DNA from: Hyphomicrobiales bacterium | GTDB taxonomy: Bacteria > Pseudomonadota > Alphaproteobacteria > Rhizobiales > Rhizobiaceae | Assembly (NCBI GenBank): GCA_003577315.1 | Contig: QEVK01000009.1 | Location: forward strand, 1 to 64,000 | Direction: 5' to 3' | Length of the DNA: 64,000 bases | Part shown: one piece after another, positions 50,622 through 59,967 of the stretch | Position numbering within the stretch: the stretch's first letter is position 1 | How the letters are laid out: every line of letters begins with the position of its first letter | Position numbers and translations under genes: made by a program | Notes under the pieces: generated by a model | Told to the model about the DNA's origin: nothing | What the model saw: only the letters and a program-made list of their open reading frames with translations | The model's database searches: none

Positions 50622-50650
50622 TTGCCAAAAATTACTATCTGGCCTAATTT
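50622..50650 (+). promoter_or_regulatory. promoter of the MarR gene
   Basis: TTGCCA (50622-50627), 17-bp spacer, TAATTT (50645-50650). It overlaps the leftward ilvE promoter base for base. Confidence 0.65.
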
Positions 50651-50657
50651 ATGTCAA
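50629..50657 (-). promoter_or_regulatory. promoter of ilvE
   Basis: On the minus strand a perfect TTGACA (50657-50652), 17-bp spacer, TAATTT (50634-50629). Confidence 0.65.
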
Positions 50658-50673
50658 CAACGCTGACATAAAT
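50647..50673. promoter_or_regulatory. MarR operator
   Basis: Perfect inverted repeat ATTTATGTCA-N7-TGACATAAAT covering the -10 of the MarR gene and the -35 of ilvE. Confidence 0.7.
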
Positions 50674-50701
50674 CGGACTGGTACAGCCGCGACAGAGGAC
50701 T

Positions 50702-51286
50702 ATGACAGGCAACGAGACGACACCGACGGGCAGCGACCGCAACACGGAGCCGATCCGCAGCCGGCCGGCCGGCGAGGACGGCATCGACTTCACCATCATC
50801 GAGCTCCTGTTCTTCGCCTATCGCGACTTCACCTCCGACCCGGACCAGATCCTGGCGGAATACGGCTTCGGGCGGGCGCACCACCGCGTCGTCCACTTCG
50901 TCAACCGCCGGCCGGGACTGACGGTGGCCGAGCTGCTCGACGTGCTCAAGATCACCAAGCAGAGCCTGGCGCGGGTGCTCAAGCAGCTGATCGACACCGG
51001 CCATATCGTGCAGGTGCAGGGCCCGCGCGACCGCCGCCAGCGCGAGCTCTACCCCACGGCGCGGGGCCGCGCGCTGGCGGTGGCGCTGGCCACGCCGCAG
51101 ACGCGCCGCATCGCCGCCGCGCTCGCCGAGGCGGAGCCGGGCGACCGCGCCGCCGTCGAGCGCTTCCTGATGGCCATGGTCGATCCCGAGTTGCGGGCGC
51201 AGATCGCGCCGCCCGCGAGCGAGGAGGCGGCCGGCGACGGGACTGCGGCCGGGGGACGGGATGACCGCGACGGGGAGCCGGGATAG
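50702..51286 (+). CDS. MarR family transcriptional regulator (PetP-like)
   Basis: 194-aa winged-helix regulator. The HTH region reads FGRAHHRVVHFVNRRPGLTVAELLDVLKITKQSLARVLKQLIDTGHI, with the wing GPRDRRQRELYPTARG; the C-terminal tail is acidic/Gly-rich. Position directly before an OmpR-type response regulator is like petP-petR of Rhodobacter and the equivalent block in rhizobia. It probably represses itself and touches ilvE through the operator at 50647-50673. Its TAG is one base from the next gene start. Confidence 0.88.
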   Translation: MTGNETTPTGSDRNTEPIRSRPAGEDGIDFTIIELLFFAYRDFTSDPDQILAEYGFGRAHHRVVHFVNRRPGLTVAELLDVLKITKQSLARVLKQLIDTGHIVQVQGPRDRRQRELYPTARGRALAVALATPQTRRIAAALAEAEPGDRAAVERFLMAMVDPELRAQIAPPASEEAAGDGTAAGGRDDRDGEPG

Positions 51287-51287
51287 T

Positions 51288-52037
51288 ATGACGACGCGGG
51301 AGGCGCTCGAAGACGCGGAGGATCACCTGCCGATGACGCACGACGCAGTCATTCCGGGCGACGACGCCCCTCACCTTCTGGTCGTCGACGACGATACGCG
51401 CATCCGCACGCTCCTGAAGCAGTTCCTGGCCGAGAACGGCTACCGCGTCACGGTGGCGGGCAACGCGGCCGAGGCGAGGCGCAAGCTGGCCGGCCTCGAC
51501 TTCGACCTCATCGTGCTCGACGTCATGATGCCGGGCGAGACCGGCGTCCAGCTCACCCGTTCGCTGCGCGAGGAGAAGGACGTGCCCATCCTGATGCTGA
51601 CGGCGCTGTCGGAGACCGACAGCCGCGTGGCGGGGCTGGAGGCGGGCGCCGACGACTACCTGCCCAAGCCGTTCGATCCGCGCGAGCTTCTGCTGCGGCT
51701 CAACAACATCCTGCGCCGCGGCGGGCCGCAGCCGGCGCCCAGGGTTGAGCAAGTCGTCTTCGGCCCCTACACGTTCCAGATCGCCCGGCGCGAGCTGAAG
51801 CGCAGCGGCGAGGTGATGAAGCTGACCGACCGCGAGCAGGAGATCCTCGCCATCTTCGCCGAGCGGGCCGGCGAGACCATTCCCCGCCACGAGCTGATCG
51901 GCACGGACTCGGAGGTGGGCGAGCGCACCATCGACGTCCAGATCAACCGCCTGCGCCGCAAGATCGAGCGCGACCCCTCCAACCCGGTCTGGCTGCAGAC
52001 CGTGCGCGGTGTTGGATACAGGTTGAGCGTGGAGTAG
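51288..52037 (+). CDS. OmpR-type response regulator (PetR/CenR-like)
   Basis: 249-aa response regulator: receiver domain (about 25-140) with the acidic pair in LLVVDDDTRIR, phospho-acceptor Asp in LIVLDVMMPGETG, the conserved Thr in LMLTALSE, Lys in YLPKPFDPREL; C-terminal winged helix (about 155-245) with LTDREQEILAIFAERAGE, DVQINRLRRKIE and TVRGVGYRL. Start uncertain among 51261, 51288 and 51333; 51288 is chosen for GGGGAG upstream and the 1-bp gap after the MarR stop. Works with the kinase that follows. Confidence 0.92.
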   Translation: MTTREALEDAEDHLPMTHDAVIPGDDAPHLLVVDDDTRIRTLLKQFLAENGYRVTVAGNAAEARRKLAGLDFDLIVLDVMMPGETGVQLTRSLREEKDVPILMLTALSETDSRVAGLEAGADDYLPKPFDPRELLLRLNNILRRGGPQPAPRVEQVVFGPYTFQIARRELKRSGEVMKLTDREQEILAIFAERAGETIPRHELIGTDSEVGERTIDVQINRLRRKIERDPSNPVWLQTVRGVGYRLSVE

Positions 52038-52097
52038 ACTGCCTCCGCAACGCCTGTGAGCCCCGCCGCCACCCCGCAGGCGCAGGAGAAAGGGCCG

Positions 52098-53516
52098 ATG
52101 GCGAGTTCCGACGTTCCGATGCGCGACGACGACGCAGGCGCCGCCGAGACGGGCTTCGCGCGCCCGCAGGCGGGCGCCGCGCGCGCCATGCGCCGGCAGC
52201 GGCGGCTCGTCGAGCGCTGGATGCCGAAGCGGCTCTACGCCCGCTCGCTCATCATCGTCATCGCGCCGATGATCCTGCTGCAATCCGTCATCGCCTTCGT
52301 GTTCATGGAACGCCACTGGCAGACGGTGACGGAGCGCCTGTCCACGGCCGTGACGCGCGACATCGCCGCCATCATCGACATGATCGAGACCTGGCCGCGC
52401 GAGGCCGACCTCTCCGAGGTGATCCGCATCGCCCAGGAGCGGCTCCAGCTCAAGATCGACCTGCTGCCGCCCGATCCGCTCCCCGCGCCGGGCTCGAAGC
52501 CGTTCTTCTCCATCCTCGACCACTCGCTCTCCGAGCAGATCACGCGCCAGATCAACCGCCCGTTCTGGCTCGACACGGTGGGCGATTCCTCCATCGTCGA
52601 GATCCGCGTGCGCCTCGACGACAAGGTGCTGCGCGTCTTCGCGCGGCGCAGCCACACCTACGCCTCCAACACCCACATCTTCCTGTTGTGGATGGTGGGC
52701 ACCTCCCTGGTGCTGATCGCCATCGCCGTCGCCTTCCTGCGCAACCAGATCAGGCCCATCCTGCAACTGGCGGAAGCCGCCGAGAGCTTCGGCAAGGGGC
52801 GGCCGATGCCGAACGACTTCCGCCCGCGCGGCGCCGACGAGGTGCGGCGCGCCGGCGCGGCCTTCATCCAGATGCGCGAGCGCATCGAGCGGCAGATCGA
52901 GCAGCGCACCGCCATGCTGAGCGGGGTGAGCCACGACCTGCGCACCATCCTGACGCGCTTCAAGCTGCAACTCGCGCTCGGCGGCTCCAAGGCCGACCGC
53001 GACGCGCTCAACCAGGACATCGACGACATGCAGTCGATGCTGGAGGGCTACCTCGCCTTCGCCCGCGGCGAGACCGGCGAGAGCCCCGGCAGCTTCGACC
53101 TCGCCGCCTTCCTGGACAAGCAGGCCGAGGAGGCGCGGCTGCGCAAGCGCGCGCTGAAGACCTCGCTGACCGGAAGCCCCGACGTGATCGTGCGGCCGAA
53201 CGCCTTCTCGCGCCTGCTCGCCAACGTGATCGGCAACGCCTTCCGTTACGCCAGGACCGTGGAGGTGACGGCCACGCACACGCGCGGCGCGCTGCTGGTC
53301 GTCGTCGACGACGACGGCCCCGGCATTCCGCCGGAAAAGCGCGAGGAGGTGTTCAAGCCCTTCGTGCGCCTCGACGACGCGCGCAACCAGGATTCGGGCG
53401 GCACCGGCCTCGGCCTCGCCATCGCCCGCGACATCGCCCGCAGCCATGGCGGCGACATCGTTCTGGAGGACAGCCCGCTCGGCGGCCTGCGCGCCGTCAT
53501 CCGCATCCCGGCGTGA
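52098..53516 (+). CDS. EnvZ-type sensor histidine kinase
   Basis: 472-aa inner-membrane kinase, partner of the preceding regulator. N-terminal cytosolic tail, membrane helix 1 (SLIIVIAPMILLQSVIAFVFM), periplasmic domain (~130 aa), helix 2 (IFLLWMVGTSLVLIAIAVAFL), HAMP (RNQIRPILQLAEAAESFGKG), phospho-acceptor His in SGVSHDLRTILTRFKLQL, and the ATPase N-box NVIGNAFRYA, DDDGPGIPPEKR and GGTGLGLAIARDI. The ATG at 52098 has AGGAGAAAGG upstream; GTG 52056 is an alternative. Similar pairs in relatives control envelope integrity. The end overlaps the convergent ATPase gene by 20 bp. Confidence 0.92.
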   Translation: MASSDVPMRDDDAGAAETGFARPQAGAARAMRRQRRLVERWMPKRLYARSLIIVIAPMILLQSVIAFVFMERHWQTVTERLSTAVTRDIAAIIDMIETWPREADLSEVIRIAQERLQLKIDLLPPDPLPAPGSKPFFSILDHSLSEQITRQINRPFWLDTVGDSSIVEIRVRLDDKVLRVFARRSHTYASNTHIFLLWMVGTSLVLIAIAVAFLRNQIRPILQLAEAAESFGKGRPMPNDFRPRGADEVRRAGAAFIQMRERIERQIEQRTAMLSGVSHDLRTILTRFKLQLALGGSKADRDALNQDIDDMQSMLEGYLAFARGETGESPGSFDLAAFLDKQAEEARLRKRALKTSLTGSPDVIVRPNAFSRLLANVIGNAFRYARTVEVTATHTRGALLVVVDDDGPGIPPEKREEVFKPFVRLDDARNQDSGGTGLGLAIARDIARSHGGDIVLEDSPLGGLRAVIRIPA

Positions 53517-54114
53517 GGCCCGGCCGGTCGCGCACGAACGCCAGCACGAAATCGGCGCGGCCTTCGACGTCCAGCTTCGGCACCTCGACCAGCCGGTAGC
53601 CCGCGGCCCGGTATCCCGCGACCAGCGCGTCATATTCGCGGCAGGCTTCCTCGAACGGCTTCGGGCGCTCCGCCTCGCTGGCATAGATTTCCCGCCACGG
53701 CGGCGTGACGAGCACGTCGGGCGCGTAGCGGTACGCCTCGACGGCGCGCCGCAGGGAGGCGGGCACCGGAATCCCCTTCATGTCGAGGAAGGAAGCGAGG
53801 TCGACCAGCGAACGGTCGAAGAACACCGGCCGCCCGCGCGGCTCGACGGTGTTGAACAGGTGCATCGTGCGCGACGCGGCCAGCTCCACGAACCTCGCCG
53901 CGTCGACCCACGGCAGCGCGTCGCCGCCAAGGTGCATCTGCTCGCGCACGATCTGGCGGCCGGCCTCGGGCCGCACCGCATGGCCGCGCCGCGCCAACGC
54001 GGCCAGAAGCGTCGACTTGCCGCCGCCGGAGCATCCCGTCAGCACGACGGCGAGCCCCGCCGCGGCAAGCGCCGGGTTCCCGGGCGTATAGGCGTCCTCG
54101 TTCGGCATGGTCAT
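53497..54114 (-). CDS. AAA-type predicted ATPase
   Basis: 205-aa P-loop protein (AAA_28/kinase-like): Walker A LTGCSGGGKSTLLAALARRGH (about 28-48), then EAGRQIVREQMHLGGDALPWVD, a Walker-B-like strand VFFDRSLVDLASFL, and a C-terminal PWREIYASEAERPKPFEEAC region typical of predicted nucleotide-binding small-molecule kinases. Substrate unknown. Last gene of a leftward run ybjN - csaA - ATPase. Start ATG 54114; 54108 also possible. Confidence 0.82.
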   Translation of the reverse strand: MTMPNEDAYTPGNPALAAAGLAVVLTGCSGGGKSTLLAALARRGHAVRPEAGRQIVREQMHLGGDALPWVDAARFVELAASRTMHLFNTVEPRGRPVFFDRSLVDLASFLDMKGIPVPASLRRAVEAYRYAPDVLVTPPWREIYASEAERPKPFEEACREYDALVAGYRAAGYRLVEVPKLDVEGRADFVLAFVRDRPGLTPGCG

Positions 54115-54142
54115 GTCCGCGCCTGTTCGGAGATCAGGGGGC

Positions 54143-54508
54143 TCAGAACAGCTTGCCGCCGTCGGGCACGGCCTTGTCCGGCACCGCCAGCACCACCTCG
54201 CCGTGCGCATCGGGGAAACCCAGCGTCAGCACCTCGGACACGAACTTGCCGATCTGGCGCGGCGGGAAGTTCACCACCGCCATCACCTGCCGGCCAAGGA
54301 GGGCTTCGGGCGTATAATGCTTCGTGATCTGCGCCGACGACTTCTTCTCGCCGATCTCCGGGCCGAAGTCGATCCTGAGCTTGAATGCGGGCTTGCGCGC
54401 CTCCGGGTAGGGCTCGGCCGCGACGACGGTGCCGACGCGGATGTCGACGCGCTCGAAGTCGGCATAGGCGACCTGCGGCCGCGCGGCCCCGGCATCCTGA
54501 TGGCTCAT
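54143..54508 (-). CDS. csaA: tRNA-binding protein CsaA
   Basis: 121-aa OB-fold protein of the CsaA type (EMAP II/Trbp111-like tRNA-binding domain): [65 protein letters not shown] and EVLTLGFPD. Reported to bind tRNA and to have chaperone-like, secretion-related activity in Bacillus; its role here is unknown. Lies between ybjN and the ATPase gene with short gaps (34 and 28 bp). Confidence 0.9.
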   Translation of the reverse strand: MSHQDAGAARPQVAYADFERVDIRVGTVVAAEPYPEARKPAFKLRIDFGPEIGEKKSSAQITKHYTPEALLGRQVMAVVNFPPRQIGKFVSEVLTLGFPDAHGEVVLAVPDKAVPDGGKLF

Positions 54509-54516
54509 GGCCCGAT

Positions 54517-54548
54517 CCCCAGCGATGTCCCCAGCGATGTCCTCAGCA
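54517..54548. repeat. 12-bp tandem repeat
   Basis: CCCCAGCGATGT occurs twice in tandem (54517-54540) with a partial third copy, in the spacer from the ybjN stop to the csaA start. Confidence 0.6.
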
Positions 54549-55043
54549 ATTGCCCTGCGTCTCGAACAGCACGTTGGCCAGCGCCTCGCGCGCGCTCGCG
54601 CCCGACCAGACGACGAACTGGAACGCCTGGAAATAGCACTCGCAGGCTTCGGTGGCCGACGACAGCAGCACCTCGACCTGCTGGCTGGTCGGCTCGGCCC
54701 CGCCGGCGAGCAGCAGCGCCTGCCGGAACATGATCGCGCCTTCCTGCTCCCACAGGTCGAAATGGCCGATCAGCATCTGCTCGTTGATCAGCGACAACAG
54801 CCGCATCACCTCCAGCGTGCGCTTCTCCGGCACCTTGAGGTCGAAGGCGCAGGCCAGGTGCAGCGCCTCGAAATCCTCCATCCACGAGAACGAGACGTGA
54901 TAGTTCGTCCAGTTGCCGGCCACGGAAATGGCGATCTCGTCCTCGCCGGTGCGCTCGAAGGACCAGTCGTTCATGGTGGCGACGTGCTCGATGACGTCCA
55001 CCGGGTGGAGGTCGCGGGCTACGTCGAGTTCCAGCAGGTTCAT
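54543..55043 (-). CDS. YbjN domain-containing protein
   Basis: 166-aa cytosolic protein of the YbjN family (type III secretion chaperone-like fold): the first part [42 protein letters not shown], the middle [31 protein letters not shown], and a helical C-terminus ending in Cys. Function unsettled. First gene of the run with csaA and the ATPase gene. Confidence 0.88.
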   Translation of the reverse strand: MNLLELDVARDLHPVDVIEHVATMNDWSFERTGEDEIAISVAGNWTNYHVSFSWMEDFEALHLACAFDLKVPEKRTLEVMRLLSLINEQMLIGHFDLWEQEGAIMFRQALLLAGGAEPTSQQVEVLLSSATEACECYFQAFQFVVWSGASAREALANVLFETQGNC

Positions 55044-55395
55044 GAGGAGGTCTCTTCCTGTCAGTCGCGAGAAGGCGTTCGCGCACGCCTCGTTTCAAGG
55101 GCACGCGGTACGGAAAACCGGCACTCGAGGAAGACGGGATGGCGGGCGACGCAACCTGAGCCCAGCCGGCCCCCGCCGCCCGGCGCATGCGGACATGCAA
55201 ATCACGCTCCGAATCATGCAGCAAATTCAGTCTATTGCAGCAGAGTCTGCTGAACAGCCCCTTTTTTGGGACACGACTATTTGCGGTGTGGATAGAAAAG
55301 GCGGGGAAATGCGCCGCCCGGGCCTAAGCGACTCTCGCGCCAGCGTTTTTCGCTGCGCTGCGATAGCCGCGCCCGTGTGGACAAGCCGGGCCGGA
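55044..55395. other. intergenic region between ubiK and ybjN
   Basis: 352 bp with no gene I can support. The part from about 55200 to 55310 is clearly A+T-rich for this genome and contains a palindrome CAGCAGA-G-TCTGCTG and a T6 run (read rightward, terminator-like, though no rightward gene ends here). It probably carries the ybjN promoter. Confidence 0.5.
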
Positions 55396-55707
55396 TCAGG
55401 GATTTTTCTTCGCGCGGGACCTTGCGGCCGGCTTCTGCGGCGCCTCCCCGGCGGCGGACACGCCGAGCTTCTCCTCCAGCGCGGCGACGCGGGCGGCAAG
55501 CGCCTCGTTCTGCGCGCGCGCCTTGAGCGCCACCTCGCGCATGGCCTCGAACTCCTCGCGCTGGACCACGTCCATCGAGTTGAGGATGCGTTCGGCCTGG
55601 GCGCGGAACGCGGTCTCGACCTCGCGGCGCACCCCTTGCGCGGCGCCTGCGGCGTCGGTCATCAGCTTGGCGAATTCGTCCAGGATGCGGTTGGGTCCGG
55701 TGGTCAT
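55396..55707 (-). CDS. ubiK: accessory factor UbiK family protein
   Basis: 103-aa membrane-fusogenic BMFP/YqiC-like protein, an accessory factor for ubiquinone synthesis in proteobacteria. N-terminal amphipathic helix (PNRILDEFAKLMTDAAGAAQG), then RREVETAFRAQAERILNSMDVVQREEFEAMREVA and a coiled coil with heptads (NEALAARVAALEEKLG). Basic Lys/Arg tail. The start ATG 55707 (MTTGPNRILDEF) is the usual start; the much longer open frame upstream runs antisense over lgt and is spurious. Confidence 0.88.
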   Translation of the reverse strand: MTTGPNRILDEFAKLMTDAAGAAQGVRREVETAFRAQAERILNSMDVVQREEFEAMREVALKARAQNEALAARVAALEEKLGVSAAGEAPQKPAARSRAKKNP

Positions 55708-55887
55708 GGGCTTGGCCTCGCTCTCGCTCGATGAAAGGGAAGTAGTCGTCGGCGGCAGCGATTGCAAGGCGCGCGGCGTCGCAGGCGCGCGGCGGTTTCG
55801 CCCCGAACCCCACCCCGAACCTCGCCTTGACCTCGGCGCGGCTTGCGCCCCATATGGCCGCTGACGCAACCGGCCCGGAGTCCCGTC

Positions 55888-56730
55888 TTGAGCGATCTTC
55901 TCCTCCTGCCGCTCGCCGCCCTGCCCTTCCCCGAGATCGACCCGGTGATCGTGCGCATCGGCCCGCTGGCCGTCCACTGGTACGGGCTGGGCTATGTCGT
56001 GGGCATCCTGTTTTCGTGGTGGTACGCCAGGCGCCTCGTCGGCGACGGCCGGCTGTGGGCCGGCGGCAAGGCGCCGATGACGGCGGTGGACATCGACGAC
56101 TTCCTTTTGTGGGCGGCGGCCGGCGTCGTGCTCGGCGGCAGGCTGGGCTACATCCTGTTCTACGACCTCGCCCGCTATATCGACAATCCGGCCGACATCC
56201 TCGCCGTCTGGCAGGGCGGCATGTCGTTCCACGGCGGCCTGGCGGGGGTGACGCTGGCGATGATCCTGTTCGCGCGGCGGCGCGGCTTCAGCCCCTGGAG
56301 CCTGTTCGACGTCATCGCCGCCGGCGTGCCGGTCGGCTTCGGGCTGGTGCGGCTGACCAACTTCATCAATTCCGAGCTGTGGGGCCGGCCGGCCGACCTG
56401 CCCTGGGCCGTCGTCTTCCCCAATGGCGGGCCTGAGCCGCGCCATCCGAGCCAGATCTACGAGGCGCTGCTGGAAGGGCTGGTGCTGTTCGTCGTGCTGC
56501 GCCTCCTGACCCACCGGGCGCTGAGGCTGAGGCGGCCCGGCTTCGTCGCCGGCGCGATGGTCGCCGGCTACGGCGCCGCGCGCATCTTCGTCGAGTTCTT
56601 CCGCGAGCCCGACGCCCATATCGGCTATCTCGCCGGCGGCTGGCTGACCATGGGCATGGTGCTGTCGACGCCGATGGTGCTGATCGGGGCGTGGGCGATG
56701 CTGCGATCGCGGCCGGCCGTGACCGCATGA
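55888..56730 (+). CDS. lgt: prolipoprotein diacylglyceryl transferase Lgt
   Basis: 280-aa inner-membrane enzyme attaching diacylglycerol to the lipobox Cys of prolipoproteins. Seven-helix protein with [33 protein letters not shown], the signature [27 protein letters not shown] and [17 protein letters not shown]. The start is a TTG at 55888 ([18 protein letters not shown]), with GGAG 8 bases upstream; an upstream ATG at 55843 adds an unlikely leader. The stop overlaps the next gene in ATGA, so the two are coupled. Confidence 0.95.
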   Translation: MSDLLLLPLAALPFPEIDPVIVRIGPLAVHWYGLGYVVGILFSWWYARRLVGDGRLWAGGKAPMTAVDIDDFLLWAAAGVVLGGRLGYILFYDLARYIDNPADILAVWQGGMSFHGGLAGVTLAMILFARRRGFSPWSLFDVIAAGVPVGFGLVRLTNFINSELWGRPADLPWAVVFPNGGPEPRHPSQIYEALLEGLVLFVVLRLLTHRALRLRRPGFVAGAMVAGYGAARIFVEFFREPDAHIGYLAGGWLTMGMVLSTPMVLIGAWAMLRSRPAVTA

Positions 56731-57815
56731 GCGCGCTCAAGGACAGGCTGAAGCGGCTGATCGCGGCAGCGGGGCCGATCTCCGTCGCCGACTACATGGC
56801 CGCCTGCCTGTTCGACGCGCAAGCCGGCTACTACACCACGCGCGAGCCCTTCGGCGCGGCCGGCGACTTCACCACCGCGCCCGAGATCAGCCAGATGTTC
56901 GGCGAGCTGGTGGCGGTGTGGGCCTATTCGGCCTGGAAGGCGGCGGGCCGGCCGATGCCGATGGTGCTGGCCGAGATCGGGCCGGGGCGCGGCACGCTGA
57001 TGGCCGACATGCTGCGCACGCTCGACCGGCTCGACGCCGGCTTCGTCACCCGCGCCCGCATCGCCATGGTCGAGGCGAGCCCGCGCCTCGCCGACATCCA
57101 GCGCGAGAGGCTCGCCAGCGGGCGCGGCCGGCCGACATGGTTCTGCGATCTCGCCGCGCTGCCCCGGCTGCCGCTGGTCGTGGTCGGCAACGAGCTGTTC
57201 GACGCGCTGCCCGTGCGCCAGTTCGTCAGGACCGCGCGGGGCTGGCGCGAGCGCATGGTCGGCCTCGGCGAGGACGGCGGTTTCGCCTTCGTCGCCGGCA
57301 TCGCCGGCATCGACCCCGCGCTCCTGCCGCCCGAGGCGGCGGAGGCGCCCGAGGGCGCGGTGTTCGAGGTCTCGCCGGCCCGCGAGGCGCTGATGGACGC
57401 CGTCGCCACGCGAATCGCCGCGGACGGCGGCGCGGCGCTGTTCATCGACTACGGCCATCTGCGTCCCGGCCTCGGCGACACGCTCCAGGCCGTGCGCGAC
57501 CACGCCTATGACGGCATCTTCGCCCATCCGGGCGCGGCGGACCTGACCTCGCATGTCGATTTCGCCGCGCTCGCCCACGTGGCGGCGATGCACGGGCTGG
57601 AGGCGACCACGACCACGCAAGGGCAATTCCTGCTCGGCCTCGGCCTCATCGAGCGGGCCGGGGCGCTTGGCGCGGCCGCCGGCGAGGACGTGCGCGAACG
57701 GCTGCGCGGCGAGGTCGAGCGACTGGCCGGACCCGACGCGATGGGCAATCTTTTCAAGGTGATCTGCGTTTCGCGCAGGGGCGTGCGGCTGCCGCCATTT
57801 GCCGCGCCGGCGTGA
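56727..57815 (+). CDS. class I SAM-dependent methyltransferase, NDUFAF7-like
   Basis: 362-aa methyltransferase of the MidA/NDUFAF7 family, whose mitochondrial member methylates an Arg of complex I subunit NDUFS2. Motifs: [40 protein letters not shown]-binding [34 protein letters not shown], and [21 protein letters not shown] role in complex I assembly is inference from family. It starts in a 4-bp overlap with lgt and precedes pgeF, an order common in alphaproteobacteria. Confidence 0.92.
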   Translation: MSALKDRLKRLIAAAGPISVADYMAACLFDAQAGYYTTREPFGAAGDFTTAPEISQMFGELVAVWAYSAWKAAGRPMPMVLAEIGPGRGTLMADMLRTLDRLDAGFVTRARIAMVEASPRLADIQRERLASGRGRPTWFCDLAALPRLPLVVVGNELFDALPVRQFVRTARGWRERMVGLGEDGGFAFVAGIAGIDPALLPPEAAEAPEGAVFEVSPAREALMDAVATRIAADGGAALFIDYGHLRPGLGDTLQAVRDHAYDGIFAHPGAADLTSHVDFAALAHVAAMHGLEATTTTQGQFLLGLGLIERAGALGAAAGEDVRERLRGEVERLAGPDAMGNLFKVICVSRRGVRLPPFAAPA

Positions 57816-57938
57816 GGCGGCCCGGGGACGGATTGACAGCGGGGCGTCGCCTGCCTCACGATCCGCGCGCAAATCAGGGCCGCGACGCACCCGGCAGGGA
57901 TGCGAGCAGGGCGGCCGGAGGGAAAAACAGGACAGCGC

Positions 57939-58736
57939 ATGCACGGCAGCGTTCAACCGGACCCGATCCGGTCTCCCGCGCTGGATGAACTGGCGCGAAA
58001 CGGGGTGAGGCACGGCTTCTTCACCCGCGCCGGCGGCGTATCGCAAGGCATCTATCGCGGCCTCAACGCCGGCGTCGGCTCGCACGACGCAAAGGAGAAC
58101 GTGGCCGAGAATCGCGCCCGGATCGCGGCGTGGCTCGGCGTTGCGCCGCAACGGCTCCTGAGCCTCTATCAGGTCCATTCCGCCGACGCGCTCGTGGTGC
58201 GCGAGCCCTTCGCTCCCGGCGAGCGCCCGAAGGCGGACGCGCTCGTCACCGACCGTCCGGGGCTGGCGCTCGGCGTGCTGACGGCCGATTGCGGTCCCAT
58301 CCTCTATGCCGACGCCGAGGCCGGCGTGATCGGCGCCGCCCATGCCGGCTGGAAGGGCGCGCTGACCGGGATTCTCGAATCGACCGTCGCGGCGATGGAG
58401 GGGCTCGGCGCCAGGCGGGAGCGCATCGTCGCCGTGCTCGGCCCCTCGATCGGCCCGGACAATTACGAGGTCGGGCCGGAGTTCGTCGAACGCTTCGCCG
58501 CCGCCGACGCGGCCAACGCAGCCTATTTCAGGCCCGCGACCGCGCCGGGCCACGCGCTGTTCGATCTCAACCGCTACACGCTCGACCGGCTGGCCCGCGC
58601 CGGCGTCGCCGCCCAGGCGACGGGCCGCTGCACCTATGCCGACGAGGCCGGCTTCTTCTCCTACCGGCGCGCCACGCACCGCGGGGAAGGCGACTACGGC
58701 CGGCAGATTTCGGCGATCGTACTGGAGGACCGCTGA
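57939..58736 (+). CDS. pgeF: peptidoglycan editing factor PgeF (YfiH laccase-domain protein)
   Basis: 265-aa protein of the multicopper-polyphenol-oxidase-like (DUF152) family; in E. coli YfiH removes wrongly placed amino acids from peptidoglycan precursors. Motifs: HGFFTRAGGVSQGIYRGLN, YQVHSADALVV, ALGVLTADCGPILYAD, GAAHAGWKGALTGILE with the metal-binding His/Cys, GPSIGPDNYEVGPEFV, and GRCTYADEAGFFSYRR. ATG 57939 has AGGA upstream. Coupled to the next gene by TGATG. Confidence 0.93.
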   Translation: MHGSVQPDPIRSPALDELARNGVRHGFFTRAGGVSQGIYRGLNAGVGSHDAKENVAENRARIAAWLGVAPQRLLSLYQVHSADALVVREPFAPGERPKADALVTDRPGLALGVLTADCGPILYADAEAGVIGAAHAGWKGALTGILESTVAAMEGLGARRERIVAVLGPSIGPDNYEVGPEFVERFAAADAANAAYFRPATAPGHALFDLNRYTLDRLARAGVAAQATGRCTYADEAGFFSYRRATHRGEGDYGRQISAIVLEDR

Positions 58737-59887
58737 TGGCGCTGCATTTCGACCAGACAGAATTCGACGCGCGGCGCGACCGCCTCGTCATCGAGATGGC
58801 GCAGCGCAAGCTCGACGCCATGCTCCTCTTCGCGCAGGAGAGCATGTACTGGCTGACCGGCTACGACACGTTCGGCTTCTGCTTCTTCCAGTGCCTGGTG
58901 GTCAAGGCCGACGGCTCGATGGTGCTGATGACGCGCTCGGCCGACCTGCGCCAGGCGCGCCACACCTCGACCATCGACAACATCGTGGTGTGGACCGACC
59001 GCGACGGCGCCAACCCCGCCGCCGAGCTGCGCAACCTGCTCAACGATCTCGACCTGCTCGGCTGCCGCATCGGCGTCGAGTACGACACCCACGGCCTGAC
59101 CGCCAGGAACGGCCGGCTGCTGGACGAGGAGCTGAAGACCTTCGCCACCGCCGAGGACGCTTCCGCCATCGTCCCGCGCCTGCGCCTGTTCAAGAGCGCG
59201 GCCGAGATCGCCAAGGTCGAGAAGGCGGCCGCCCTTGCCGACGACGCGCTCGACGCCGCGCTGCCGCTCGTCAGGCAGGGCGGCGACGAGGGCGCGATCC
59301 TGGCCGCCATGCAGGGCGCGGTGTTCGCCGGCGGCGGCGACTACCCGGCCAACGAGTTCATCATCGGCTCGGGCGCGGACGCGCTCCTGTGCCGCTACAA
59401 GGCCGGCCGCCGCAAGCTGACCAAGAACGACCAGCTCACGCTGGAATGGGCCGGCGTGTTCCACCACTACCACGCGCCGATGATGCGCACGATCCTGACC
59501 GGCAAGGCCTCGAAGCGCCATCAGGAGCTCTATCAGGCCGCGCGCGACGCGCTGGCGGCGGCCGAGGAGGCGATGGTGCCGGGCAGGACCTTCGGCGACG
59601 TGTTCGACGCCCATGCAAGGGTGATGGAGGCGCACGGCCTCACCCGCCACCGCCTCAACGCCTGCGGCTACTCGGTGGGCGCGCGCTTCACGCCGTCGTG
59701 GATGGACCCGCAGATGTTCTATGCCGGCAACCCGGAGCCGATCGCGCCCGGCATGACGCTGTTCGCGCACATGATCGTCATGGATTCCGACGCCGGAGCG
59801 GCCATGACGCTGGGGCGCACCTATCTGACCACGGACGGCGCGCCGAAGCCGCTGTCGCGCCATGATCTCGACTTGATCGTCCAGTGA
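58736..59887 (+). CDS. M24 family peptidase (aminopeptidase P/creatinase-like)
   Basis: 383-aa cytosolic pita-bread-fold protein. N-terminal creatinase-like domain (about 1-140) and C-terminal M24 domain with GGGDYPANEFIIGSG, EWAGVFHHYHAPMMRT and NACGYSVGARFTPSW. Some of the five classical metal ligands are not obvious at their usual places (for example a His/Tyr-rich segment where Asp ligands are expected), so this may be of the creatinase/ectoine-hydrolase (DoeA-like) type rather than a true Xaa-Pro peptidase. Start overlaps the pgeF stop by one base, indicating the operon lgt - NDUFAF7-like - pgeF - M24. Confidence 0.83.
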   Translation: MALHFDQTEFDARRDRLVIEMAQRKLDAMLLFAQESMYWLTGYDTFGFCFFQCLVVKADGSMVLMTRSADLRQARHTSTIDNIVVWTDRDGANPAAELRNLLNDLDLLGCRIGVEYDTHGLTARNGRLLDEELKTFATAEDASAIVPRLRLFKSAAEIAKVEKAAALADDALDAALPLVRQGGDEGAILAAMQGAVFAGGGDYPANEFIIGSGADALLCRYKAGRRKLTKNDQLTLEWAGVFHHYHAPMMRTILTGKASKRHQELYQAARDALAAAEEAMVPGRTFGDVFDAHARVMEAHGLTRHRLNACGYSVGARFTPSWMDPQMFYAGNPEPIAPGMTLFAHMIVMDSDAGAAMTLGRTYLTTDGAPKPLSRHDLDLIVQ

Positions 59888-59967
59888 TTCCATTATGGAG
59901 GGACGATTCCGTGCCCGCGACGGCGGCCCGGCGGGGCCGGCCGTTCGCAGCGCAGGAGGGCTTCTCG

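Noticed and set aside
55200-55300. A+T-rich patch with palindrome and T6 as a terminator or small RNA
   Set aside because: No rightward gene ends here and no matching promoter was found, so it is only described as intergenic.
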